From assembly GCF_001662875.1 (NCBI RefSeq), contig NZ_JPVZ01000013.1, forward strand, positions 1 to 64,000: 64,000 nt of DNA, in the 5' to 3' direction. Made by a program: the position numbers and the translations under genes. The notes under the pieces were generated by a model. The model had not been told where the DNA came from. It did no database searches and saw only the letters and a program-made list of their open reading frames with translations. Below are positions 56,229 through 64,000 of the stretch, piece by piece. The stretch is from Thalassospira tepidiphila MCCC 1A03514 (lineage in GTDB: Bacteria; Pseudomonadota; Alphaproteobacteria; Rhodospirillales; Thalassospiraceae). Numbering within the stretch: position 1 is the first letter of the stretch; each line of letters starts with the position of its first letter.

Positions 56229-56933
56229 CTATTTTGCCAGATCAAGTCCCATCTGCCAAAAATCGGCTTCAAGGCGGCTTGCCATGGTAAAGGTTTCCAC
56301 CAGCCCTTCGAGGCGGCGATGCCCGCCGCGCGTGGCAACTGTGTGTTCAAGCAATTCGATCTCGGCCTTTGCCACGTCCTGGAATTCATCGGACGCATAC
56401 ATTTCAATCCATGCCCGGTAGGGATTGCCGTCAAGCACAGTATCAGAACTTGCCATCAAGCGGTTTGCGATTTCGGCATAGCCCACCATACAGGGCATCA
56501 GGGCCACCTGCAGGTCCACTACATCGCCCTGATGACCACGATCAAGCACATAGCGGGTATAGGTGATGCACGCCCGTGCCTCGGACTCTGCGATGATATC
56601 GGCCTCCGACAGCCCCCAGCCTTTGCAGAAGTCCAGATGCAGGCTCATTTCCATATCAAGGATGGCATGCACTGTGCCGGAAAACTGGCGCATGGCATGC
56701 AGGTCTTCGGCCTTATAGGCCGCCAGCGCATAGGCGCGCGCAAACTGGATCAGGAACAGGTAATCCTGAATGAGGTAATGCTTGAACGCGGCCTCGGGCA
56801 AGGTGCCGTTGCCAAGTTGCTTGACGAAGTCATGACAGACATAGCTTTGCCAGGCTTCGGGTGCGCAGGTGCGCAATTTGCCAAACAGACTGTCGACGGG
56901 GATGATGTCGGTGAAGGTGGCGGGTTTGCTCAT
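56229..56933 (-). CDS. tenA: TenA/thiaminase II family protein
   Basis: A 234-aa cytosolic protein that in characterised members hydrolyses thiamine or, in salvage, aminopyrimidine degradation products to HMP. It opens AWQSYVCHDFVKQLGNGTLP.. and has the family-typical RARACITYTRYVLDRGHQGD with a Cys and EMYASDEFQDVAKAEIELLE with the catalytic Glu region. GGAAGG precedes the ATG. It follows the terminator after iscX and is 117 bp from mnmA, which lies downstream. Confidence 0.88.
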   Translation of the reverse strand: MSKPATFTDIIPVDSLFGKLRTCAPEAWQSYVCHDFVKQLGNGTLPEAAFKHYLIQDYLFLIQFARAYALAAYKAEDLHAMRQFSGTVHAILDMEMSLHLDFCKGWGLSEADIIAESEARACITYTRYVLDRGHQGDVVDLQVALMPCMVGYAEIANRLMASSDTVLDGNPYRAWIEMYASDEFQDVAKAEIELLEHTVATRGGHRRLEGLVETFTMASRLEADFWQMGLDLAK

Positions 56934-56976
56934 TCTGGTCCCTTCCCTGTTTACTCATGGTGGCTCAAACAAGAAC

Positions 56977-57005
56977 GGACCAGCCCGCGTGTTGCAGGCT
57001 GGTCC
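56977..57005 (-). terminator. Terminator at the end of the isc operon
   Basis: GGACCAGCC / GGCTGGTCC 9-bp perfect stem. On the minus strand it is followed by GTTCTTGTTTG, 54 bp beyond the iscX stop and 43 bp before tenA. Confidence 0.8.
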
Positions 57006-57058
57006 GCATTTTCGTGATCAGGGTGCAGGCCGTTTGGCGCACATCACACTCATCGAAA

Positions 57059-57256
57059 TCAGTCGTCGCGCTCGTCGATCCAGGCCATCTGGATGGCTTC
57101 AAGAATCTTCTCGTTCGACTTCGAAGGATCGTCTTCAAAACCTTCAAGCTCGGTGACCCATTTATGCAGGTCGGTAAAGCGAAGGTTGAGGTTATCCTTG
57201 TCCGGATGGGCTTCCTCAAGCTCGATCGCGATGTCCTGAATGTCTGTCCAACGCAT
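57059..57256 (-). CDS. iscX: Fe-S assembly protein IscX
   Basis: A 65-aa acidic protein matching IscX (YfhJ): MRWTDIQDIAIELEEAHPDK then LRFTDLHKWVTELEGFEDDP and ILEAIQMAWIDERDD. IscX binds IscS and tunes cluster assembly; it may carry iron. The ATG at 57256 is preceded by AAGGAGACGG. It is the last gene of the isc operon, 55 bp from fdx. Confidence 0.93.
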   Translation of the reverse strand: MRWTDIQDIAIELEEAHPDKDNLNLRFTDLHKWVTELEGFEDDPSKSNEKILEAIQMAWIDERDD

Positions 57257-57310
57257 ATCCGTCTCCTTTGACACCGGGCGGCAATGCGCCCGGTCAGCAG
57301 AAGGTGAAAC

Positions 57311-57646
57311 TTACTTGTCGACCATCATGTTGCGGGTCGCGGACGGCAGTTTGACACGCAGACCGTCGAGCTCGTCGCTCATGATGATCTGGCAGCCAAG
57401 ACGCGAGGTCTCGGTCAGGCCAAAGGCAAGGTCAAGCATGTCTTCTTCGTCTTCGGACGGTTCATCAAGCTTGTCAAACCAGTCATCTTCAAGAATGACG
57501 TGGCAGGTCGAACATGCCAGCGAACCTTCGCAAGCACCTTCAAGGTCAATGCCGTTCTTGTGGGCAGCTTCCAGAACAGACAGGCCGTCGGCGACTTCGA
57601 ATTCCTTTTCGGTGCCATCCGGCTCGACAAAAACGATCTTAGGCAT
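57311..57646 (-). CDS. fdx: ISC-type [2Fe-2S] ferredoxin
   Basis: A 111-aa adrenodoxin-type ferredoxin. The cluster ligands are Cys39, Cys45 and Cys48 in [14 protein letters not shown], with the fourth at Cys85 in SRLGCQIIM. It supplies electrons for cluster assembly on IscU. AGGAG lies upstream of the ATG. It sits between hscA and iscX as in E. coli. Confidence 0.96.
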   Translation of the reverse strand: MPKIVFVEPDGTEKEFEVADGLSVLEAAHKNGIDLEGACEGSLACSTCHVILEDDWFDKLDEPSEDEEDMLDLAFGLTETSRLGCQIIMSDELDGLRVKLPSATRNMMVDK

Positions 57647-57800
57647 TTGTGCCTTTCTCCTCGGTAATACTTTTCGTTCGATCTCTGTTTATGCGCCCCG
57701 CGATACGGGTCGCTTATCCGGCCTGACCTTGGCGGTTGTCGGGGACAATCGCCGCAGTTCGCCGGTTTGTCAATTCCACCGGTGTCGATTAATTCACTTC

Positions 57801-59699
57801 CTAGTGAACTTCATCGACATTTTGCCCGGCAAGTGCCTGGCGGATCCGGCTATCCATACGGGCCTCTGCAAACGGGCGGGATGCATTTTCAAGCGCCTCG
57901 GCGGCGTCATTGATCGCATCGCGGTTATCGCCCGCGGCGGCCGTTTCAAGATTGGCAATGGCCTGTTTGATGTTGGCCTCGTCTTCCTTGGTCAGAAGCG
58001 CACGGTCAGCATTCATTGCGGCATTGACCGCCAGAATATTGCGACGTGCTTCGACCCGGGCCTCGGTCAGGACACGCATTTCCATGTCTTCGCGGGCATG
58101 CACCATGCTATCGCGCAGCATGGTCGCCATATCAGACTCATTGATGCCATAGGTCGGCTTGACCGCAACTTCCTGTTCAGTCCCGGTGGTTTCTTCGCGG
58201 GCCGAGACGGTCAGCAGGCCATCGGCATCGACATTGAACTGTACACGGATGCGCGCAGCGCCAGCTGCCATCGAGGGAATACCGGTCAGCGCAAAGCGCG
58301 CGAGGGAGCGGCATTGGTCAACCATTTCACGTTCGCCCTGCACCACATGGATCATCATGGCCGACTGGCCATCCTGATAGGTGGTGAATTCCTGTGCCTT
58401 GGTCACCGGGATCGGCGTGTTACGGTCAATGACCTTTTCAACAATCCCGCCCATGGTTTCAAGACCAAGCGACAGCGGCGTCACATCCAGAAGAAGGTTG
58501 TCCGAGCCGCCCGTCAAAGCCTCTGCCTGTAGGGCAGCACCAAGGGCAACAACCTCGTCCGGATCGATGTCAGACAGCGGTTCCTGTTCAAACAGATCGG
58601 CCACCGCCTTGCGCACCGCAGGCACACGGGTAGAACCCCCGACCAGAACGACACCCTTGACGTCTTCGGGCAAGACATCGGCGTCATCAAGGACCTGTTC
58701 GGTGATGGCGGCCGTGCGGGCAACCAGCTTGGCGATCATTGCATCAAACTGATCACGCGTTACGGTGTGTTTGGTGTCTGTGCCATTAAGGGCCACGGTG
58801 ACTTCGACGCTATCCTGATCGGTCAGGCTCTCCTTGACCGTCCGGGCGGCCTTCAGAAGGCGTTTGGCGTCCGATGCGTCAAGATCATCGGTCGCACCAC
58901 CATCCTTGCGTTCTGCGAGAAGATGTTCGGCAATAGCATGATCGAAATCATCGCCACCAAGGGCAGCATCACCACCGGTCGCCTTCACCTGGAAGACGCC
59001 CTTTTGCATTTTCAGAAGCGAGATATCAAAGGTCCCGCCGCCAAGGTCATAGACGGCATAAAGCCCCTCTGCCCCGTTATCAAGGCCATAGGCCAGGGCG
59101 GCTGCGGTCGGTTCATTGACCAGACGCAGGACTTCCAGACCGGCCAGCTTGGCTGCATCCTTGGTCGCGGTACGTGCGCCATCATCGAAATAGGCCGGGA
59201 CCGTGATCACGGCCTTTTCAACCGGCTTATCAAGACTTTCTTCCGCGCGTGCACGCAGTGCGCGCAGGATATCTGCTGAAACCTCGACCGGGGTCAGGAC
59301 CCGATTACCGACATTCAGGCGCACCATCATCGGTTCGCCGTTTTCGGTTTCGGATTTTTCCGGGACTTCGACGTGATAAGGCAGCGTGCCGGCAACCGAT
59401 TTGACGTCTTCCAGACCACGGCCCATCAGACGTTTGACCGATGAAACCACACGGCTGGCGTCTGAGTTGATCTGATCACGGGCAGCTTCGCCAACGACCG
59501 GCGTATCATCGCCGTAATAGACGACAGAGGGCACAATCGCATTGCCACCGGATTTGTCGCGCAGAACTTCAGGCTTTTCCGAGTTCGAGATTGCAACCAC
59601 CGAGTTGGTGGTTCCAAGATCGATCCCGACAGCGATCTGGCGTTCGTCCTCATGCGGGAGGGGTGTTTCGCCCGGTTCGTGGATTTTTAGCAGAGCCAT
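57801..59699 (-). CDS. hscA: Fe-S cluster chaperone HscA (Hsp70 type)
   Basis: A 632-aa Hsp70-class ATPase specialised for releasing clusters from IscU. Signatures: [14 protein letters not shown] (phosphate 1), [35 protein letters not shown] (phosphate 2), [16 protein letters not shown]. The C-terminal substrate-binding domain follows from ~400. HscA recognises the LPPVK motif present in this operon's IscU. It directly follows hscB (24 bp). Confidence 0.97.
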   Translation of the reverse strand: MALLKIHEPGETPLPHEDERQIAVGIDLGTTNSVVAISNSEKPEVLRDKSGGNAIVPSVVYYGDDTPVVGEAARDQINSDASRVVSSVKRLMGRGLEDVKSVAGTLPYHVEVPEKSETENGEPMMVRLNVGNRVLTPVEVSADILRALRARAEESLDKPVEKAVITVPAYFDDGARTATKDAAKLAGLEVLRLVNEPTAAALAYGLDNGAEGLYAVYDLGGGTFDISLLKMQKGVFQVKATGGDAALGGDDFDHAIAEHLLAERKDGGATDDLDASDAKRLLKAARTVKESLTDQDSVEVTVALNGTDTKHTVTRDQFDAMIAKLVARTAAITEQVLDDADVLPEDVKGVVLVGGSTRVPAVRKAVADLFEQEPLSDIDPDEVVALGAALQAEALTGGSDNLLLDVTPLSLGLETMGGIVEKVIDRNTPIPVTKAQEFTTYQDGQSAMMIHVVQGEREMVDQCRSLARFALTGIPSMAAGAARIRVQFNVDADGLLTVSAREETTGTEQEVAVKPTYGINESDMATMLRDSMVHAREDMEMRVLTEARVEARRNILAVNAAMNADRALLTKEDEANIKQAIANLETAAAGDNRDAINDAAEALENASRPFAEARMDSRIRQALAGQNVDEVH

Positions 59700-59723
59700 T
59701 CTTACGTCCAGTTTTTTCTATGA

Positions 59724-60344
59724 TCAGGCAGCGGCAAGGCGCGATTTCTTCGCGCGCGCTTCCTCGGTCATTTTCATCAGATATCTTAAACGGGTGGCCA
59801 GTTTCTTGGCCGCGTCAAAGGATTGGCTGTCAAAGGCGGCGCCCAGATCATTTTCACAGGCACGCGCCTGTTTGCGGGTGTCCTTGATGATGGCATCGAT
59901 GGTGATTTTATCCTTGGCATCGTCAAGGGCTTCACGCATTTCCATCGCTTCCATCAGAAGTTCCGGATCATTGACGGTATGGCCTTCGCCGCCTTCTGGC
60001 TCGTGCCCGGCCTGACGCAGCATATAATGTGCGCGCGCGACCGGGTTTTTCAGCGTCTCGAAAGCTTCGTTCAGGCTGGCGGCCTGTTGCGATGACAGGG
60101 CCTGTTCACGGCCGGATTTGGACGCGAACCGGTCGGGATGGAGCTTTTGTTGCTGCTTGAGGTAGGTCGCTTCCATCGCATCGACATCAACGTCAAAGGA
60201 ACGCTCCAGACCAAAGCGGGTAAAATGATCCAGCTGGCCGGGGGCCTGAATGGCGTTGCAGGTTTCGCAAAACAGTGCGCTTGCGGCGACCGGCCCCTTG
60301 CAGGACCAGCAAACCTTGTGCGCAGATTGTTCGGTGTTGCTCAC
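59724..60344 (-). CDS. hscB: Fe-S assembly J-protein HscB with N-terminal Cys4 motif
   Basis: A 206-aa J-domain cochaperone that delivers IscU to HscA. The HPD motif (LHPDRF, residues 69-71) is in a J-domain at ~38-110, followed by a helical IscU-binding domain. Residues 12-29 carry CWSC...CETC, a four-Cys zinc-binding-like motif present in eukaryotic mitochondrial HSCB and absent from E. coli HscB. The GTG at 60344 has GGAAG upstream; a GTG at 60353 is possible. Between iscA and hscA. Confidence 0.93.
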   Translation of the reverse strand: MSNTEQSAHKVCWSCKGPVAASALFCETCNAIQAPGQLDHFTRFGLERSFDVDVDAMEATYLKQQQKLHPDRFASKSGREQALSSQQAASLNEAFETLKNPVARAHYMLRQAGHEPEGGEGHTVNDPELLMEAMEMREALDDAKDKITIDAIIKDTRKQARACENDLGAAFDSQSFDAAKKLATRLRYLMKMTEEARAKKSRLAAA

Positions 60345-60435
60345 GCGATGCACTTCCGAGGATTAAAAGACAAAAACAAATCAGTTCAAAAGGCGATGCG
60401 TGACCATAGCTTGGTCACGTCACCCTTTTCAGGCG

Positions 60436-60463
60436 ATGGCCCCGGCGATCTCGCCAGGGCCAT
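60436..60463. promoter_or_regulatory. Hairpin in the iscA-hscB gap
   Basis: ATGGCCC-c-GGCGA-tc-TCGCC-a-GGGCCAT. The stem has 12 paired bases and a 2-nt loop. No T tract follows on the minus strand (CGCCTGAAAAGG), so it looks like an mRNA stability or attenuation element inside the operon. Confidence 0.55.
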
Positions 60464-60496
60464 AACCATTCAGAAAGCAGGGAAAGCCCGGCCTGA

Positions 60497-60838
60497 TCAA
60501 ACGTGGAAGGATTCCCCGCAACCACAACGACCTTTTTCGTTGGGGTTGCGGAAAACAAAGCCTTCCTCCATCGTGTTGACCTCGTAATCCATCTCTGTGC
60601 CAAGCACGAACATGATGGCTTTGGGGTCGATCAGGATTCTCACGCCGTCGTCAAGTTCGACGACTTCTTCGAAGCCATCGGCACCATCGGCATATTCCAG
60701 CGTGTAGGACAGGCCCGAGCACCCTTTGCTGCGCACACCAAGCCGAATGCCGTGCGAAGGTTTCCCGCGGCTATCAAGCAGCGCCTTGATGTGATCAAGA
60801 GCGACCGGTGTGACAGAAATTGGTGACGGTAGAGCCAT
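60497..60838 (-). CDS. iscA: Fe-S assembly A-type carrier IscA
   Basis: A 113-aa A-type carrier. The three conserved cysteines are Cys40 (RSKGCSGLSYTLEY) and Cys105 and Cys107 (GRCGCGESFHV), which bind iron or a [4Fe-4S] cluster for transfer to targets. Its position directly after iscU identifies it as IscA rather than ErpA. Confidence 0.95.
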   Translation of the reverse strand: MALPSPISVTPVALDHIKALLDSRGKPSHGIRLGVRSKGCSGLSYTLEYADGADGFEEVVELDDGVRILIDPKAIMFVLGTEMDYEVNTMEEGFVFRNPNEKGRCGCGESFHV

Positions 60839-60882
60839 TTTATTCTCCCAAGATTCCGAAAACGATGGGGAGTGGGCGCTGC

Positions 60883-61287
60883 TTATTCAGCAGCGTCCAC
60901 TTCCGCTGCGCCGTTTTTGGTTTTGTAGTCGCTGATTGCGGCTTTGATCGCGTCTTCAGCCAGGATCGAGCAGTGGATCTTGACCGGCGGAAGTGCAAGT
61001 TCCTCGGCAATCTGCGAGTTTTTGATCGAACCCGCTTCGTCAAGCGACTTGCCCTTGACCCATTCGGTGATCAGCGAGCTTGAAGCAATCGCCGAACCAC
61101 AGCCAAAGGTCTTGAACTTCGCATCTTCAATGATCCCTTCCGGGGTCACCTTGATCTGCAGCTTCATGACGTCACCACATGCCGGTGCGCCGACAAGCCC
61201 GGTCCCGACAGAGGTTTCGTTTTTGTCCATGGAGCCGACATTGCGCGGGTTTTCGTAATGGTCGATCAGCTTTTCACTATAAGCCAT
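60883..61287 (-). CDS. iscU: Fe-S scaffold protein IscU
   Basis: A 134-aa scaffold on which clusters are built. Cluster ligands are Cys37 (GAPACGDVMK), Cys63 (FGCGSAIASSSLITEW) and Cys106 (VKIHCSILAED). The HscA recognition motif LPPVK is at 99-103. IscS donates sulfur to it, Fdx provides electrons, and HscA/HscB release the cluster. 44 bp upstream of iscA. Confidence 0.97.
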   Translation of the reverse strand: MAYSEKLIDHYENPRNVGSMDKNETSVGTGLVGAPACGDVMKLQIKVTPEGIIEDAKFKTFGCGSAIASSSLITEWVKGKSLDEAGSIKNSQIAEELALPPVKIHCSILAEDAIKAAISDYKTKNGAAEVDAAE

Positions 61288-61378
61288 GATAGGAATCCTC
61301 CTAAAAATCCTGAGTCTCTCTCACGAGACAGAATACATATCGAATGTGTCGATAGTACGTTTTCGGTCGTTGTCGTTC

Positions 61379-62602
61379 TTAGTGTTCAGCCCATTCGATC
61401 GACTTGATGTCGATGCCTTCCTGCGCCATTTCCCAAAGCGGGCTCATTTCGCGCAGACGCTCAACTGCGGTGCAGATGGCATCAACGGCTTCATCAAGCT
61501 CTTCCTTGGTGGTGTAGCGACCAATGCCAATACGAAGGGATGTATGGGCCAATTCTTCGTCAACACCAAGAGCACGCAGAACGTAAGACGGTTCCAGCGA
61601 CGCCGAGGTGCAGGCAGAGCCCGACGACACGGCAATGTTCTTGATGTCCATCAGAAGGCTTTCACCTTCGACATAGGCAAACGAAATGTTCAGGTTTCCG
61701 CTGACACGGACGTGTTCGTCACCATTGACATAGATGTCTTCGAGACGGTCACGGAAACGCTGAAGGGTGTAGTCACGCAGCTTTTCGATGCGTGCGTTTT
61801 CTTCCGCCATTTCGTTGCTAAGAATGTCGCACGCCTTGCCAAGACCAACGATCAGCGGGGTCGGAAGCGTACCGGAACGCATACCGCGTTCCTGACCACC
61901 ACCGGTGATCTGTGCGATCACACGAACACGCGGACGACGGCGAACATACAGCGCACCGATGCCTTTCGGGCCATAGATCTTGTGACCGGAAATCGACATC
62001 AGGTCGATCTTCATGTCATCAACATCAAGGTCGATCTTGCCTACCGCCTGCGCACAGTCGGTATGGAAGAAGACTTTGCGTTCGCGGCAGATTTCACCGA
62101 TTTCCTTGAGCGGCTGGATAACACCGATTTCGTTGTTCACACCCATGACAGACACGAGTGCGGTTTCATCGGTGATGGCAGCCTTCAGTTCTTCAAGGTC
62201 GATCAGGCCGTTTTCCTTAACGCCAAGATAGGTCACTTTGTAACCTTCCTGCTCAAGGTGGCGGGCACTGTCGAGCACGCATTTATGCTCGGTGACAACC
62301 GTGATCAGGTGCGGCTTTTTCTTGCCATAGAACTTCATCACACCTTTGAGGGCGAGGTTGTTTGACTCCGTCGCACCCGAGGTAAAGATGATTTCCTTGG
62401 CCGACGCGCCAATGATCTTGGCAACCTGACCGCGTGCAACTTCAACCGCGTCTTCGGCTTCCCAGCCAAAGCTGTGGTTGCGCGAATGCGGGTTACCGAA
62501 TTTCTCGGTGAAGTACGGCAGCATTGCGTCGACAACCCGCGGGTCGGTCGGCGTCGTCGCCTGATAGTCCAGATAGATCGGCTTTGCTTTAAGCTCGTTC
62601 AT
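61379..62602 (-). CDS. iscS: Cysteine desulfurase IscS
   Basis: A 407-aa PLP enzyme that removes sulfur from cysteine, leaving a persulfide on the enzyme. The PLP lysine is in [16 protein letters not shown], and the active-site Cys loop is [20 protein letters not shown], nearly identical to E. coli IscS. The ATG at 62602 has GAGGAAG upstream; an in-frame GTG at 62623 is less likely. It would serve Fe-S assembly, MnmA and other thiolation reactions. Confidence 0.97.
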   Translation of the reverse strand: MNELKAKPIYLDYQATTPTDPRVVDAMLPYFTEKFGNPHSRNHSFGWEAEDAVEVARGQVAKIIGASAKEIIFTSGATESNNLALKGVMKFYGKKKPHLITVVTEHKCVLDSARHLEQEGYKVTYLGVKENGLIDLEELKAAITDETALVSVMGVNNEIGVIQPLKEIGEICRERKVFFHTDCAQAVGKIDLDVDDMKIDLMSISGHKIYGPKGIGALYVRRRPRVRVIAQITGGGQERGMRSGTLPTPLIVGLGKACDILSNEMAEENARIEKLRDYTLQRFRDRLEDIYVNGDEHVRVSGNLNISFAYVEGESLLMDIKNIAVSSGSACTSASLEPSYVLRALGVDEELAHTSLRIGIGRYTTKEELDEAVDAICTAVERLREMSPLWEMAQEGIDIKSIEWAEH

Positions 62603-62629
62603 TTTAAAGGCTTCCTCACTCACTCTTTC

Positions 62630-63757
62630 TCAGGCAGCGTGACGCGCTTTCTTGCGCGCTGCATTACCCCTCATCCGGCTCCAAACGCGGATAAATGTAT
62701 CAATGTCTTCGTTGGTGCTATCCAGTCCCAGACTGACCCGAATGGCCGATCCGGGCTCGGTAACACCCATTTCCCTAAGCACGTGGCTTTCACGTACCTT
62801 GCCTGATGAACAGGCTGATCCCGAACTGATGGCAACACCTGCCAGATCCATTGCCATGACCTGGGTTTCCCCGGGCATTCCTGGCAGGATCAGGCAACTT
62901 GTATTGCTCAGTCGCTCCGTTCCCTTGCCGGCGATCAGAAGCTCAGGCGCCTCTGATGCCAATTCCGTTTCCAGGCGATCGCGCATCTGCGCGATATCCG
63001 CCATCCTTGCCATGTTGGCCTCGGCACGTTTGGCTGCGGCATCAAAGCCTGCAATCCCGACAACGTTTTCCGTGCCACCACGACGGTATTTTTCCTGCCC
63101 GCCACCCCGGATCTGGGGGACCAGCATCACGCCCGGCGCAATCGCCAGCGCGCCAATTCCTTTTGGACCGCCGATCTTGTGGGCCGAGATCGACACCATA
63201 TCGACCAGCAAACGACCCATATCGACCGGCAACCGGCCCAGCGCCTGAACAGCGTCGCAATGGACCTTGGCACCATATTCACGCGCCAGCAGACCAACCT
63301 TGGCAACCGGCTGAATGACGCCGGTTTCGTTATTGGCCAGCATGACCGAAACCAGAACCTTTTGCCCGGCGTCAGATGCGTCTTTGAGCATCGCCTCAAG
63401 GGCATTCAGGTCAATCACGCCATTTTCATCCACCGGGATGCGTTTGGCGTCCGGTCTTGCTTCGATGACCGAAGGATGTTCGACCGCACTGGTAAATACG
63501 GTGACATCTTCCAACCCGTTCAGTGCCAGATTGTTGGCCTCAGTACCGCCACTGGTGAAGATGATCCGTTCTGAATCACCGCCCAACAGATCGGCAATGG
63601 TGCGTCTGGCATGATCAACGATCTTGCGGGCCGCACGGCCACTGGCATGAACCGAAGACGGATTACCTGCAACATCCATCGCAGCGATCATGGCCTGCTT
63701 TGCATCTTCGCAAAGCGGCGCGCTGGCGTTGTAGTCGAGATAAACCTGGTCGGTCAT
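62630..63757 (-). CDS. Second cysteine desulfurase (NifS-like)
   Basis: A 375-aa group I desulfurase. PLP lysine in [19 protein letters not shown]; active-site Cys in SSGSACSSGKVRESHVLREMG. It is about 30 residues shorter than IscS, and its Cys loop differs (SACSSGK versus SACTSAS). The ATG at 63757 has AAGG somewhat far upstream; the longer reading to 63904 is unlikely because it would overlap iscR. It lies between iscR and iscS, 27 bp from iscS, so the operon codes for two desulfurases. Confidence 0.93.
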   Translation of the reverse strand: MTDQVYLDYNASAPLCEDAKQAMIAAMDVAGNPSSVHASGRAARKIVDHARRTIADLLGGDSERIIFTSGGTEANNLALNGLEDVTVFTSAVEHPSVIEARPDAKRIPVDENGVIDLNALEAMLKDASDAGQKVLVSVMLANNETGVIQPVAKVGLLAREYGAKVHCDAVQALGRLPVDMGRLLVDMVSISAHKIGGPKGIGALAIAPGVMLVPQIRGGGQEKYRRGGTENVVGIAGFDAAAKRAEANMARMADIAQMRDRLETELASEAPELLIAGKGTERLSNTSCLILPGMPGETQVMAMDLAGVAISSGSACSSGKVRESHVLREMGVTEPGSAIRVSLGLDSTNEDIDTFIRVWSRMRGNAARKKARHAA

Positions 63758-63806
63758 CAGTTTAAAATCATCCTTATTCGCATCTGCCCTCGATATAGAG
63801 GACCAA

Positions 63807-64000
63807 CTACTGTGCCGCAACCTGTGACGGCTCTTCGATCTGGGTCGTTTTACCCGGGAACGTCCGAAGTGTTCCCGCCACGTTGCGATCCACCACATCG
63901 GCAAGACTGACAGAGGCCAGATAAAGATAAATCTGGTTACCGAGTTCTTCCCACAATTCGTGGGTCAGACAACGGCCCTTGTTGGTCTTGCAGCCCTTGG
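63807..64000 (-). CDS. iscR: Fe-S cluster regulator IscR, C-terminal part
   Basis: The last ~64 residues of an Rrf2-family regulator, open at the window edge. It reads GCKTNKGRCLTHELWEELGN then QIYLYLASVSLADVVDRNVA and ends PSQVAAQ. The two visible Cys (GCKTNKGRC, spacing C-x5-C) belong to the three-Cys [2Fe-2S] site. Its place at the head of the isc operon supports IscR, which represses the operon when holding a cluster. Confidence 0.92.
   Translation of the reverse strand, partial: KGCKTNKGRCLTHELWEELGNQIYLYLASVSLADVVDRNVAGTLRTFPGKTTQIEEPSQVAAQ

Noticed and set aside
56934-56976. A possible TPP riboswitch ahead of tenA
   Set aside because: The gap between the isc terminator and tenA is only about 43 bp, too short for the THI element, and no such pattern is visible.

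Overview
This is chromosomal DNA of a free-living alphaproteobacterium, most probably a marine Rhodospirillales such as Thalassospira. That assignment is an inference from protein style and gene content: an isc operon with two cysteine desulfurases, glnB-glnA behind a sigma-54 promoter, TRAP and HAAT transporters, and many drug/metabolite (DMT) permeases. No 16S rRNA or species marker is present. Almost all of the window is tightly packed housekeeping, transport and regulatory genes. I saw no CRISPR array, prophage or intact insertion sequence.

Layout. 1-4.1 kb: a tRNA 5' end, then gyrA-coaD-cyclophilin read leftward as an operon. 4.3-9.4 kb: a DMT permease, two small unknown proteins, a DUF547 protein, an SprA-like protein with a damaged zinc motif, a palindromic intergenic repeat and pyrC. 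9.5-13 kb: a serine hydrolase, a TPR O-GlcNAc-transferase-like (GT41) protein and tRNA-His. 13.3-17 kb: a Gfo/Idh/MocA oxidoreductase, a LysR regulator divergent from a rhodanese, and an aminotransferase. 17.4-19.3 kb: glnB-glnA. 19.4-32.5 kb: two TPR-sulfotransferases, cyclic-di-GMP enzymes (one GGDEF, one EAL), OsmC, two alpha/beta hydrolases, an adenosine deaminase family enzyme, a YddG-like exporter and an AraC regulator. 32.5-41.7 kb: a TetR/NmrA divergent pair with tandem palindromic operators, a GntR-regulated TRAP transporter, and an AraC / old-yellow-enzyme / small-protein operon divergent from a LysR gene.

41.9-49.5 kb: a complete branched-chain amino acid ABC transporter (SBP-livG-livF-livH-livM), then two DMT permeases. 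49.5-53.5 kb: an SDR epimerase and a divergent AraC gene whose shared promoter region has been duplicated (about 230 bp, roughly 15 differences by eye) around a 1.8 kb AT-richer insert coding for a beta-helix-like lipoprotein. This is the clearest sign of acquired DNA. 53.6-57 kb: a GNAT protein, tRNA-Met, mnmA and tenA. 57-64 kb: the leftward isc operon iscR-(nifS-like)-iscS-iscU-iscA-hscB-hscA-fdx-iscX, with iscR cut by the window edge.

How the genes work together. The isc operon makes Fe-S clusters, and its desulfurase is the expected sulfur donor for MnmA, encoded just downstream. PII and glutamine synthetase form the core of nitrogen sensing and assimilation. The GGDEF and EAL proteins would make and degrade cyclic-di-GMP. 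A 13-bp palindrome core identical to that in the TetR operators also lies in front of the old-yellow-enzyme operon, so the TetR protein may control both loci. I found no convincing wholly new multi-gene system. The strongest leads are the duplicated-flank insertion, the shared palindrome, the degenerate SprA-like protein and the group of three large TPR-transferases.
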